Both the position numbers and the translations under genes were made by a program. Source: Stenotrophomonas panacihumi (lineage in GTDB: Bacteria > Pseudomonadota > Gammaproteobacteria > Xanthomonadales > Xanthomonadaceae). From it: DNA of 64,000 nt. Of this stretch, positions 35,479-44,141 are shown piece after piece. How positions within the stretch are numbered: position 1 is the stretch's first letter; the number at the start of each line of letters is the position of its first letter. Below the pieces are notes generated by a model. The model made no database searches. It was given only the letters and a program-made list of their open reading frames with translations, and had not been told where the DNA came from. The DNA is taken from assembly GCF_001431645.1 (NCBI RefSeq), contig NZ_LLXU01000050.1:1-64000 (forward strand). The letters are read 5' to 3'.

Positions 35479-36240
35479 ATGGGCAACGAACGCGCGCGCA
35501 TCAGGATCGGCACCGCGGCCTGGGCCATTCCGCGGGCGTATGCCGGGGAGTTCGGCGAAGGCGGCTCGGTGCTAGCGCGGTACGCGACGCGCTTCGATGC
35601 GGTGGAGATCAACTCTTCCTTCTACCGGCCGCATCAAACCGCCACTTACGCTCGCTGGGCGGAAAGCGTGCCGACGGGCTTCCGGTTTTCGGTCAAGCTT
35701 CCGCAGGAAATCTCGCACGAGCGCGCGCTGCGGGGTGCGGGGCCGGCCCTGGACCGGTTCCTGGGGCAGGTGGCCGGCCTGGGGGATCGCCTGGGTTGCC
35801 TGTTGCTGCAGTTGCCCCCTGGCCAGGCCTTCGACGCACGCGTGGCCGCGACCTTCTTCGGCATGCTGCGGCGGCGCGCCGAAGTGCCTGTGGCTTGTGA
35901 GCCGCGTCACGCCTCGTGGTTCACACCGTCCGCCGACACGCTGTTGGCGCGGTACCGGATCTCCCGCGCCGCGGCTGATCCGGCGCGCGTTCCATCGGCG
36001 GGTGAGCCGGGCGGCGATCCCTCGACGTCCTACTTCCGATGGCATGGCGCGCCACGCATCTACTACAGCCCCTACGGACCTGCCGCGATCGAATCGTTGG
36101 CCGAACAGGCGCGCGCTGCGGCCGGCGCTCATCGCGTTTCCTGGGTCATCTTCGACAACACCGCGCACGGATTCGCGACGCGAGATGCCCTCCGGCTGCA
36201 GGCGCGCATGCGGTCCCCGGCAAGCCGCTCCGCGCAATAG
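35479..36240 (+). CDS. DUF72 domain-containing protein
   Basis: 253 residues from the ATG at 35479, preferred to an in-frame ATG at 35461 because GGGAG lies just before it. Hallmarks of DUF72 (YecE-like TIM barrel) are present: IRIGTAAWAIPRAY near the start, FDAVEINSSFYRPHQTATYA, FRFSVKLPQEISHERAL, LGCLLLQLPPG and a C-terminal VIFDNTAHGFATRDALRL. Biochemical role unknown. Isolated, with no co-directional partner. Confidence 0.82.
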   Translation: MGNERARIRIGTAAWAIPRAYAGEFGEGGSVLARYATRFDAVEINSSFYRPHQTATYARWAESVPTGFRFSVKLPQEISHERALRGAGPALDRFLGQVAGLGDRLGCLLLQLPPGQAFDARVAATFFGMLRRRAEVPVACEPRHASWFTPSADTLLARYRISRAAADPARVPSAGEPGGDPSTSYFRWHGAPRIYYSPYGPAAIESLAEQARAAAGAHRVSWVIFDNTAHGFATRDALRLQARMRSPASRSAQ

Positions 36241-36352
36241 CACCCTGATGGACCGGTGGTATCCCGCGTAACCAAAAGTCGCTGGGAACGCTTACATGCC
36301 CATGCTTCCGATGTGTCATCGGCAAACATAAAAATTTTGTTGCAGCGCACGG

Positions 36353-36367
36353 TGACAAGCGCTGTCA
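36353..36367. promoter_or_regulatory. LacI-type palindrome upstream of the TBDR at 36725
   Basis: TGACAAGCGCTGTCA has matching outer arms TGACA and TGTCA around AGCGC. It shares TGAC/GTCA ends with the kduI and kdgK operators, but its core is GCGC rather than CCG. Confidence 0.5.
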
Positions 36368-36393
36368 TGCATGGTTTCTTAACGGCCGTTCAG

Positions 36394-36407
36394 TGATAGC
36401 GCTACCA
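36394..36407. promoter_or_regulatory. xyl-box-like LacI operator upstream of the TBDR at 36725
   Basis: TGATAGCGCTACCA is a near palindrome, two bases away from the Xanthomonas xyl-box TGGTAGCGCTAACA recognised by the LacI protein XylR. No such regulator is in the window, so it would be encoded elsewhere. Confidence 0.55.
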
Positions 36408-36724
36408 ATTAACCGCCCGGTCGGGTGGTTCCAGGAACCGCAATAACGTCGTGCGCACCACCGTTTCACCGGTATTCGAAAGCCGGGGAATCACTGAGGA
36501 ACCGGCTTCGCTGTAAGCAGTAAGCGGATACCCGAACGGGTTTCCGGATTCATCGCCGTGGGCCACGGCCCGCGTTCTGCCCTGGGGGGGGCGACAACCT
36601 AAAGGATCGTAGGGGGCTACATGAGAGGGTGCTTTTTCCATTTGCAGACGGTCGCGGCGACATGCGTGTCGTATGCCGGAACCGTGGTCGCAGGCCGTTC
36701 GAATTCTGACTTGAGGACACACTG

Positions 36725-39700
36725 ATGAGTCGCAAGTTGAAGTCTTTGAAGTCTTTGAAATCCCGCGCGATGTTCACCTTCGTCGGCGGCGTGCTGGTGG
36801 TGAACCCGGCGTTCGCCCAGGACGCGCAGACCGCCACGCAGGCACCGCAGGCGCAGACCGCCACGCAGAGCGACGAGGCCAAGACGCTCGATACGGTGAC
36901 CGTCACCGGCATCCGCAACAGCCTCAACCAGTCGATGAACATCCGCCGCGATTCGGCGGGCGTGGTCGACGCGATCAGCGCCGAGGACATCGGCAAGTTC
37001 CCGGACACCAACCTGGCCGAGTCGCTGCAGCGCATCACCGGCATCTCGATCGAGCGCCGCGATGGTGAAGGCGCGCAGGTGACCGCGCGCGGCTTCGGCC
37101 CGCAGTTCAACGTCGTCACGCTCAACGGTCGCCAGATCCCGGGCGCCGACGCGTTCGGCGCGCCGGGCCAGGTGCCGATCGGCGGCGTGGACGTGGGTAC
37201 GCGCGCCTTCAACTTCGCGCAGCTCGCCTCCGAAGCGATCACCGGCATCCAGGTGTTCAAGACCAGCCGGGCCACCTCGCCCAGCGGCGGCATCGGCGCC
37301 ACCATCGACATCCTGACCGACAAGCCGTTCAACCACGAAGGCATCGTGGCCAGCGCCGGCGCCAAGGCGATGTCGGACGACTCGCAGCCGTTCGGCAACA
37401 GCATCACGCCGGAAATGTCGGGCATCTTCAGCTACACCAGCGCCGACAAGGTCTGGGGCATCGGCCTGAGCGCCAGCTACCAGAAGCGCCACGGTGGATC
37501 GGTGCAGGCCACCGAGAACACCTGGAACATCCAGCGCTGGACCGGCACCGACCCGGGGCTGCGCTCGGACGCGGTGGTGACCAACGCGCCTGAGATCGGC
37601 CAGCTGTACGGCATGCCGAACGACCTGCGCTATGCCTTCGCCGACTTCCAGCGCGAGCGCACCAACGGCCAGGCGGTGCTGCAGTTCGCCCCGACCGATT
37701 CGCTGACCCTGAGCCTGGATTACACCTACTCGGTCAACGAGATCGAGGAGAACCGCGGCGAGCAGGGTATCTGGCTGCAACGCGCCAACTCCATCACCGA
37801 CATCACCTTCGACACCGGCCAGACGGTGGCGACCCCGATCTACCTGCGCGACGTGCCGACCGGTTCGAAGGACTTCGGCATGGAGCAGCAGCGCAACATG
37901 CAGAAGTACAAGCTCGGGTCGATCGGCTTCAATGCCGACTGGCAGGCGAGCGACAACTTCCGCCTGACCTTCGATGGCCACGATTCGAAGACGCAGTCGT
38001 TGCCGAACGACCCGCTGACCGGTGGCAGCGCCACCTACTTCAGCCTCGCCGGCACCAACAACTGCGCCAGCGGCCCGAGCTGCGGCGGCCAGTGGGGCCA
38101 GGAGCTGTACTTCAACACCGGCCTGCCGATCGGTGCGCGTACCTGGTACCCGACCGCCGCCGACTCCTACGCCGGCACCAACGGCGTGCTCAACCCGGAC
38201 TTCCAGGCCAACAACATCGGCACCCAGGTCCTGCGCATCTACTACCAGAAGCAGGTCACCGAAATTAAGGAAGGCCGCGTCGACGGCACCTGGGACTTCG
38301 ACAACGGCCGCTTCCAGTTCGGCGTCGATTCGTCCAAGACCACGATGCAGCGCCAGACCAGCGACACCTACGCTGCGCTCGGCGACTGGGGCGTGACCGA
38401 TGCCGGCACCGCGCCGGGCCTGATGGACCTGATCCGTCCGGTCAGCATCACCGGCTTGTTCGACGACTACAGCGCCGCCGGCGCGCCGACCGGCGCATGG
38501 CGCGGCAATGCCGACCAGCTCGCCCAGTGGGCCGCCGACGTCTATGGCGTGAGCACCGGCCGCAACCAGAACCTCAGCTCGGACAACACGATCGAGGAAA
38601 AGACCAACGCCGCGTACATGCAGCTGGAACTGCAGGGCGAACTGGGCGGCATGCCGACCAACACCCGCATCGGCGTGCGCTACGAGAAGACCGACCTGAC
38701 CTCGGTTTCGCAGGTTGCCACCCCGACCGCGCTGGTCTGGCAGTCCAACAACGACTTCCAGCTCGCGCGCTCCACCGACATGCAGCCGTTCGCCGAGAAG
38801 CACAGCTACAGCTACGTGTTGCCGAACCTGGACTTCGACATCAGCTTCACCGACCAGTTGAAGGGTCGTGCGTCGTTCGGCCAGACCATCGCCCGCGCGC
38901 CGTACAACAACCTGATCGCCGGCCCGACCCCGGGCACGCCGACCGGTTCGATCCTGATCAACCCGTCGACCCGCGCCGCCGGCAACGCGCAGAACCCCGC
39001 GCTGGATCCGCTGGAATCGGACAACCTCGACCTGGCCCTGGAGTGGTACTTCGCCGACGCCAGCTACGTCTCGGTGACGTTCTGGAACAAGCAGGTCAAC
39101 AACTTCATCGGCAACACGGTCTCGCGCGAGACGATGTACGGCCTGCGCGACCCCACCTCCGGCCCGGATGCACAGGCGGCGCTGGCGTTCCTGCAGAGCC
39201 AGCAGTGCATCGCGCAGGTGACCGCGTCCGGCAACGACCCGGCGGCGTGCTCGGCCAACGACACCTCGCTGTTCGCCGCCACCACCATGCTGCGCAACGC
39301 CGCCACCGGTGGCCTGGCTGCCTACAACGGCAGCTCGGCGCAGAGCCTGGCGCTGGAAACCGCGTACGACCTGGTGGGCGAGGCGGACGATCCGCTGTAC
39401 GAGTTCGACGTCAACAAGCCGATCAACCAGAACAAGGCCAAGATCCACGGCTGGGAACTGGGTGGCCAGTACTTCTTCGGCCAGACCGGCTTCGGCGTGT
39501 TCGCCAACTACACCATCGTCCAGGGCGACGTCGGCTTCGACAACAACGTGATCGACCGCGACCAGTTCGCGCTGCTCGGCCTCAGCGACACCGCCAACGT
39601 GATGCTGATGTACGAAAAGTACGGTTGGTCGGCCCGCCTGGCATGGAACTGGCGCGACGAGTACCTGATCGCCGCGAACATGGACGGTTCCAACCGCAAC

Positions 39701-39895
39701 CCGTACTACGTCGAGGCGTATGACCAGTTCGACCTGAGCGTGGGCTACCAGTTCAACACCAACTGGTCCATCGGCTTCGAGGCGATCAACCTGACCGGCG
39801 AGGACGTGCGTTGGCACGGCCGCTCGGACAAGCAGGTCATCAAGCTGGTCGACCAGAGCCCGCGCTACACCATCGGCGTGCGCTACAACTTCTGA
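36725..39895 (+). CDS. TonB-dependent receptor, Xanthomonas/Caulobacter glycan type
   Basis: 1056 residues. The signal peptide region starts with a repeated KSLKSLKSR and ends near NPAFAQ. A TonB-box-like LDTVTVTGIRNSLNQSMNIR is followed by the TIGR01782 plug (DTNLAESLQRITGISIERRD, VTARGFGPQFNVVTLNGRQI) and a barrel ending IGVRYNF. It heads a co-directional set with SapC, a JmjC-like cupin, a halogenase-like flavoprotein and a DUF6445 protein, a gene group that often follows sugar-type receptors in Xanthomonadales and Sphingomonadales. The cargo is unknown. The xyl-box-like site hints at a hemicellulose sugar. Confidence 0.9.
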   Translation: MSRKLKSLKSLKSRAMFTFVGGVLVVNPAFAQDAQTATQAPQAQTATQSDEAKTLDTVTVTGIRNSLNQSMNIRRDSAGVVDAISAEDIGKFPDTNLAESLQRITGISIERRDGEGAQVTARGFGPQFNVVTLNGRQIPGADAFGAPGQVPIGGVDVGTRAFNFAQLASEAITGIQVFKTSRATSPSGGIGATIDILTDKPFNHEGIVASAGAKAMSDDSQPFGNSITPEMSGIFSYTSADKVWGIGLSASYQKRHGGSVQATENTWNIQRWTGTDPGLRSDAVVTNAPEIGQLYGMPNDLRYAFADFQRERTNGQAVLQFAPTDSLTLSLDYTYSVNEIEENRGEQGIWLQRANSITDITFDTGQTVATPIYLRDVPTGSKDFGMEQQRNMQKYKLGSIGFNADWQASDNFRLTFDGHDSKTQSLPNDPLTGGSATYFSLAGTNNCASGPSCGGQWGQELYFNTGLPIGARTWYPTAADSYAGTNGVLNPDFQANNIGTQVLRIYYQKQVTEIKEGRVDGTWDFDNGRFQFGVDSSKTTMQRQTSDTYAALGDWGVTDAGTAPGLMDLIRPVSITGLFDDYSAAGAPTGAWRGNADQLAQWAADVYGVSTGRNQNLSSDNTIEEKTNAAYMQLELQGELGGMPTNTRIGVRYEKTDLTSVSQVATPTALVWQSNNDFQLARSTDMQPFAEKHSYSYVLPNLDFDISFTDQLKGRASFGQTIARAPYNNLIAGPTPGTPTGSILINPSTRAAGNAQNPALDPLESDNLDLALEWYFADASYVSVTFWNKQVNNFIGNTVSRETMYGLRDPTSGPDAQAALAFLQSQQCIAQVTASGNDPAACSANDTSLFAATTMLRNAATGGLAAYNGSSAQSLALETAYDLVGEADDPLYEFDVNKPINQNKAKIHGWELGGQYFFGQTGFGVFANYTIVQGDVGFDNNVIDRDQFALLGLSDTANVMLMYEKYGWSARLAWNWRDEYLIAANMDGSNRNPYYVEAYDQFDLSVGYQFNTNWSIGFEAINLTGEDVRWHGRSDKQVIKLVDQSPRYTIGVRYNF

Positions 39896-39934
39896 TGGTC
39901 GCGGCGGCGCCCGGCGACGGGCGCCTGCCATTCA

Positions 39935-39962
39935 GGGGATCGCCACCACGGTGGCGGTCCCC
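39935..39962 (+). repeat. Strong hairpin between TBDR and sapC-like gene
   Basis: GGGGATCGCCACC (39935-39947) pairs with GGTGGCGGTCCCC (39950-39962), one G-T wobble. There is no T-run, so it is more likely an mRNA-stabilising or attenuating element than a terminator. A second hairpin (GGCGCCCG/CGGGCGCC, around 39906-39925) precedes it. Confidence 0.5.
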
Positions 39963-40085
39963 TGTCGTCAGGGAGACCGCCACGGGCGCCTTGCCGCCCC
40001 GGGGGATTTCTGCAATGTTCGCCGGGCCGGCACGCAGGGGAAGGGCCCCGGCACCGGATCCCGACTACCTGCTGTTGGATCAGAA

Positions 40086-40838
40086 ATGGCTCGATACGAA
40101 ATCTTGAACAATGTCGCGCACAAGGACCTGCGCGTGACGCTGCGCTTTGGCAGCGAATTCGGCGACAACGTCGGCCTGGTGCCGGCCTTCCCGACCGAGT
40201 ACGCGGAGATGCAGCGCGAATACCCGCTGTTCCTGCGCAAGGACGAGGCCACGGGTGAATACACCTCGGTGGCGCTGCTGGGCTTCGACGGGCAGGAGAA
40301 CCTGTTCCTCGAAGGCGACCGCTGGAACGCCACCTACCTGCCGGGCATCGTGGCCAAGGGCCCGTTCGCCATCGGCTTCCAGGAGCAGGACGTGGACGGC
40401 CAGCGCACCACCGTGCCGGTGATCCATGTCGACCTGGACCATCCGCGCGTCAGCTTCACCGAAGGCGAGCCGGTGTTCCTGCCGCAGGGCGGCAACAGCC
40501 CGTACCTGGAGCACATCATCACCGTGCTGCGCGGCATCCGCGACGGCCACGAAGGTGGCAAGCAGCTGTTCGCCGCGCTCGACCAGGCCGGGGTGATCCA
40601 GCCGCTGAACATCAATGTGCAGCTGGACGAGAAGAACGGCGTCAACCTCACCGGCCTGTACGGCGTGGAGCGCGAACGCCTGGCGGCGCTGGACGGCGAA
40701 GCCCTGCACAAGCTCAACCAGTCCGGCTACCTGGAAGGCGCCTTCCTGCTGCTGTCCTCGCAGCACAACATGCGCCGGCTGATGGGCGAGAAGCAGCATC
40801 GCCTGCGCCAGGCCGAGGCGGCTGCCCAGTCCGCCTGA
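40086..40838 (+). CDS. SapC family protein
   Basis: 250 residues from the ATG at 40086; an in-frame upstream ATG gives a non-homologous leader and is rejected. SapC features: YEILNNVAHKDLRV, GLVPAFPTEYAEMQREYPLF, PFAIGFQEQ, GLYGVERERLAALD and a C-terminal LLSSQHNMRRLMGEKQ. The family was named for a Campylobacter S-layer gene, but members in TBDR loci have no proven role. The cupin gene starts five bases after its stop. Confidence 0.88.
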   Translation: MARYEILNNVAHKDLRVTLRFGSEFGDNVGLVPAFPTEYAEMQREYPLFLRKDEATGEYTSVALLGFDGQENLFLEGDRWNATYLPGIVAKGPFAIGFQEQDVDGQRTTVPVIHVDLDHPRVSFTEGEPVFLPQGGNSPYLEHIITVLRGIRDGHEGGKQLFAALDQAGVIQPLNINVQLDEKNGVNLTGLYGVERERLAALDGEALHKLNQSGYLEGAFLLLSSQHNMRRLMGEKQHRLRQAEAAAQSA

Positions 40839-40842
40839 TGAC

Positions 40843-41862
40843 ATGCAAGGCCTGCCGCCCATCCGCGAGCGCTTCGGTTGCACCCCGGGGCAGCTGCCGC
40901 TAGACGAGCTGCTCGCCGCCGGCGAGCCGGTCGTCCTGCGGGGCATAGGGCGTGGATGGGGGTTGGTCGAGGCCGCGCACGAAGGCGTCGCCGAGGCGAT
41001 GGCCTACCTGCGCGGCTTCGACAACGGCCGGCAGGTGCCTTATTCGTACGGGCCGCCGGAGATCGGCGGCCGACCGTATTACAACGAAGACTGCACCGCG
41101 CTGAACTTCGAGGTGCGGCGTGGCAGCGTCTCGCAGGTGCTCGACGAGGTCGCCGCGCACCTGGGTGACCCGCGGCCGCCGACGTACTACCTCGCCTCGC
41201 TGCTGGTCGATGAAAGCCTGCCGGGCCTGCGCGCGGGCAACGACCTGGATTTCGCCGCGCACGGCCTGCAGGTGCGGCCGAGCATCTGGATCGGCAACCG
41301 CGTCATCGCCAGCTGCCACCACGACGTGCCGAACAACATCGCCTGCTGCGCGGTGGGCCGTCGTCGCTTCACGCTGTTTCCGCCCGGGCAGGTGGCCAAT
41401 CTGTATCCGGGTCCGCTGGAGCTCACCCCGGGCGGGCAGGCGGTCAGCATGGTGGACCTGGCCGCGCCGGATCTCGCGCGCTTCCCGCGTTTCGCGCAGG
41501 CGCTCGAACACGGCATGACCACGGTGCTGGAGCCGGGCGATGCGCTGTTCATCCCCAGCATGTGGTGGCACCACGTGCAGGGGCTGGAGCCGCTCAACGT
41601 GCTGGTCAACTACTGGTGGGGCAGCATGCCCGCGTGGATTCCGGCGCCGATGCCGGCGATGTACCACGCGATGTGGTCCCTTCGCGATCGCCCGGAAGCC
41701 GAGAAGCAGGCGTGGCGCGCGATGTTCGATTACTACGTGTTCGGCGATGCCACGCAGGCCGGCGCACACCTGCCGCCGCAGGCGCGGCAGGCGCTGGCGC
41801 CGATCGACGAAGACATGGCGCGGCAGCTGCGCGCCATGCTCATCGCCCGGCTCAACCGCTGA
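40843..41862 (+). CDS. Cupin-like (JmjC/FIH-type) dioxygenase-like protein
   Basis: 339 residues. The cupin_8 fold contains a probable Fe(II) site HHDVPNNIACCAVG (HxD type) and a distal His in FIPSMWWHHVQGLEPLNVLV, with RFTLFPPGQVANLYPGPLE between, as in FIH-1-like hydroxylases. It lies directly after the SapC gene and 40 bases before the halogenase-like gene. Members of this set may modify a protein or glycan at the envelope, but the substrate is not known. Confidence 0.82.
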   Translation: MQGLPPIRERFGCTPGQLPLDELLAAGEPVVLRGIGRGWGLVEAAHEGVAEAMAYLRGFDNGRQVPYSYGPPEIGGRPYYNEDCTALNFEVRRGSVSQVLDEVAAHLGDPRPPTYYLASLLVDESLPGLRAGNDLDFAAHGLQVRPSIWIGNRVIASCHHDVPNNIACCAVGRRRFTLFPPGQVANLYPGPLELTPGGQAVSMVDLAAPDLARFPRFAQALEHGMTTVLEPGDALFIPSMWWHHVQGLEPLNVLVNYWWGSMPAWIPAPMPAMYHAMWSLRDRPEAEKQAWRAMFDYYVFGDATQAGAHLPPQARQALAPIDEDMARQLRAMLIARLNR

Positions 41863-41902
41863 CGCATCGCGTCGGCCCATCACAAGGCAAGAGGGGAATC
41901 GC

Positions 41903-43426
41903 GTGGACAACAGCAGGCGCATTCGCAAGGTGGTGATCGCCGGGGGCGGCACCGCGGGCTGGCTGGCCGGCTGCGCGCTGTCGCACCAGTTCGGCGACCA
42001 GCTGGAGATCACGCTGGTGGAGTCCGAGCTGATCGGCACGGTTGGCGTGGGCGAATCCACCGTGCCGCCGATCCGCGCGTTCCACCACTTCCTCAACATC
42101 GACGAGCAGGAATTCCTGCGCGCGGTGGCCGGCACGTTCAAGCTCTCGATCTCCTTCGAGAACTGGCGCCGCCATGGCGAGCGCTACATCCACCCATTCG
42201 GCATGACCGGCCAGAACACGCTGGTGTGCCACTTCCACCATTACTGGCTGGACAGCCTGCGCCGCGGCATGAAGTCTGAGCTGGGCGACTACTGCCTGGA
42301 AACCGTGGCCTCGCGCGATGACCGCTTCGCGCTGGGCACGCAGCCGCAGGTCAACTACGCGTACCACTTCGATGCCGGGCTGTATGCGCGCTTCCTGCGC
42401 GCGCGCGCCGAGAAGCAGGGGCTGGTGCGCATCGAAGGCAAGATCCAGCAGGTACACCAGGATTCGCACAGTGGCGACGTGACCGCGTTGACGCTGGAAG
42501 ATGGCCAGCGCATCGAAGGCGACCTGTTCATCGATTGCACCGGGTTCCGCGGCCTGCTCACCGAGCAGACCCTACACACCGGCTACGAAGACTGGAACCA
42601 GTGGCTGCCGAGCGACCGCGCCGTCGCCGTGCAGACCGAGTCCGTCGGCCCGCCGGTGCCGTACACGCGCGCCATCGCGCACGAGGCTGGCTGGCGCTGG
42701 CACATCGCCCTGCAGCACCGCGTGGGCTGCGGGCTGGTGTTCTCCAGCCGCCACATGTCCGACGACGAAGCGCGCGCCAAGCTGCTGCGCGACGTGGGCG
42801 CGCCGGCGATCAAGGAGCCGTGGCTGGTGCCTTTCCGTTCCGGGCGTCGGCTCAAGGCCTGGAACCACAATGTCATCGCGCTGGGCCTGGCCAGCGGCTT
42901 CATCGAGCCACTCGAATCCACCAGCATCCACCTGACCATTTCGGCCGTGGTGCGCCTGCTGCAGCTGTTCCCGTCCAATGGCGGCGAGGAATCCTTGCGC
43001 GCGCTGTACAACGAGGTCAGCCAGAAGGAGATGGAGCACGTACGCGACTTCATCATCCTGCACTACCACGCCACGCAGCGCGACGAACCGATGTGGAAGG
43101 CCGCGCGCGAAATGGAGCTGCCCGAATCGCTGGCGATCCGCCTGCGCGCGTGGCGCGAGCGCGCCCATGCCTGGCAGGGCACGGATGAATTGTTCCGCGT
43201 CGATTCCTGGACGCACGTGTTGCTCGGCCAAGGCATCACGCCGGGCGCGCCGCACCCGCTGGCGGGCGCGTTGTCCGATGCGGACCTTTCGCGCCTGCTC
43301 ACCGCAGTGCGCCAGCCCATCGACCGCGCCGTCGCGCAGATGCCCTCGCAACAGGGCTTCATCGACCGCTACTGCAAGGCGCCGCCGGAGGTCTGGGGCG
43401 CCCGCAGGCCGATGGCGACGGCCTGA
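41903..43426 (+). CDS. Flavin-dependent tryptophan-halogenase-like protein
   Basis: 507 residues from a GTG at 41903 with AGAGGGG upstream. FAD-binding GGGTAGW at 14-20, GVGESTVPPIR at 48-58, and the conserved Lys80 in GTFKLSISFENW at the place of the catalytic Lys of PrnA. The second hallmark, WxWxIP, reads WRWHIA here, so the motif is altered; GLASGFIEPLESTSIHLT follows normally. The tryptophan-halogenase label covers many proteins with other or no known activity, especially in TBDR gene sets. Halogenation is therefore doubtful. Confidence 0.85.
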   Translation: MDNSRRIRKVVIAGGGTAGWLAGCALSHQFGDQLEITLVESELIGTVGVGESTVPPIRAFHHFLNIDEQEFLRAVAGTFKLSISFENWRRHGERYIHPFGMTGQNTLVCHFHHYWLDSLRRGMKSELGDYCLETVASRDDRFALGTQPQVNYAYHFDAGLYARFLRARAEKQGLVRIEGKIQQVHQDSHSGDVTALTLEDGQRIEGDLFIDCTGFRGLLTEQTLHTGYEDWNQWLPSDRAVAVQTESVGPPVPYTRAIAHEAGWRWHIALQHRVGCGLVFSSRHMSDDEARAKLLRDVGAPAIKEPWLVPFRSGRRLKAWNHNVIALGLASGFIEPLESTSIHLTISAVVRLLQLFPSNGGEESLRALYNEVSQKEMEHVRDFIILHYHATQRDEPMWKAAREMELPESLAIRLRAWRERAHAWQGTDELFRVDSWTHVLLGQGITPGAPHPLAGALSDADLSRLLTAVRQPIDRAVAQMPSQQGFIDRYCKAPPEVWGARRPMATA

Positions 43427-43436
43427 GGCGGCCGCC

Positions 43437-44135
43437 GTGCTGGTCAGCCTGCATCCGCAGGTCCGCATCAGCGCCTCGCGCATCGGCGAGGAAGGCGCGC
43501 CGTTGCTGGTGATCGACCAGCTCGTGGCCGATCCCGAGCGGCTGGTGCGCAAGGCCGCCCGCCACGACTTCCAGCCGCAGGGCGCGATGTTCCCGGGCAT
43601 CCGGGCACGCGCGCCGCTGGGCTACGAACACTTCCTGGACACCGCGCTACGGCCGTACCTGACCGAGTACTTCGGCCTGCCGAACGGCCGCTTCGTCTTC
43701 CCGATGTGCCACTACTCGCTGGTGACCACGCCGCCGGGCCAGCTCGCCTTCCTGCAGCGCGTACCGCACATCGATTCGGTGCGCGGCGATGGACTGGCCA
43801 CGGTGCATTACCTGTTCCATGGCGACTGGGGTGGCACGGCGTTCTATCGCCACCGGCATACCGGTTACGAGTACATCGACGAGGCGCGGCGCGATGCGTA
43901 CTTCCGTCGCCTCGAACAGGAAAGCCAGGGACAGGATGCGCCCACCGGCGGTTACATCGACGAAGGCACGTCGTTGTTCGAACGCGTCGGGCAGGTGGAG
44001 GGGGTGTTCAACCGGATGGTGGTCTACCGGCGCAATTCGCTGCATTCGGGCAGCATCGACAATGCGCGGGTGCCGCCGCCGGATCCGCTGCATGGGCGGT
44101 TGTCGATCAATTGCTTTATCGATATAGCGCCCTGA
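43437..44135 (+). CDS. DUF6445 family protein, 2OG-Fe oxygenase-like
   Basis: 232 residues from a GTG ten bases after the halogenase stop. It reads RVPHIDSVRGDGLATVHYLF, whose HID could be the first two ligands of a facial triad, and near the end RRNSLHSGSIDNARVPPPDP with a candidate distal His, then HGRLSINCFIDIAP. This matches DUF6445, which resembles Fe/2-oxoglutarate oxygenases. Last gene of the receptor-SapC-cupin-halogenase set. Confidence 0.75.
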   Translation: MLVSLHPQVRISASRIGEEGAPLLVIDQLVADPERLVRKAARHDFQPQGAMFPGIRARAPLGYEHFLDTALRPYLTEYFGLPNGRFVFPMCHYSLVTTPPGQLAFLQRVPHIDSVRGDGLATVHYLFHGDWGGTAFYRHRHTGYEYIDEARRDAYFRRLEQESQGQDAPTGGYIDEGTSLFERVGQVEGVFNRMVVYRRNSLHSGSIDNARVPPPDPLHGRLSINCFIDIAP

Positions 44136-44141
44136 GCCGCT

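Larger units (their letters stand above)
36241..36724 (+). promoter_or_regulatory. Long promoter and leader region of the second glycan-type TBDR
   Basis: 484 bases without a gene. It contains two LacI-type palindromes (36353-36367 and 36394-36407) near an AT-rich stretch (AAAAATTTTG at about 36330), then about 317 bases of leader rich in short inverted repeats. I see no riboswitch I can name. The ATG of the receptor is preceded by TTGAGGACACACTG. Confidence 0.5.

Noticed and set aside
36617..39931. 1104-codon minus-strand frame
   Set aside because: Shadow of the receptor at 36725; no domain or start signal.
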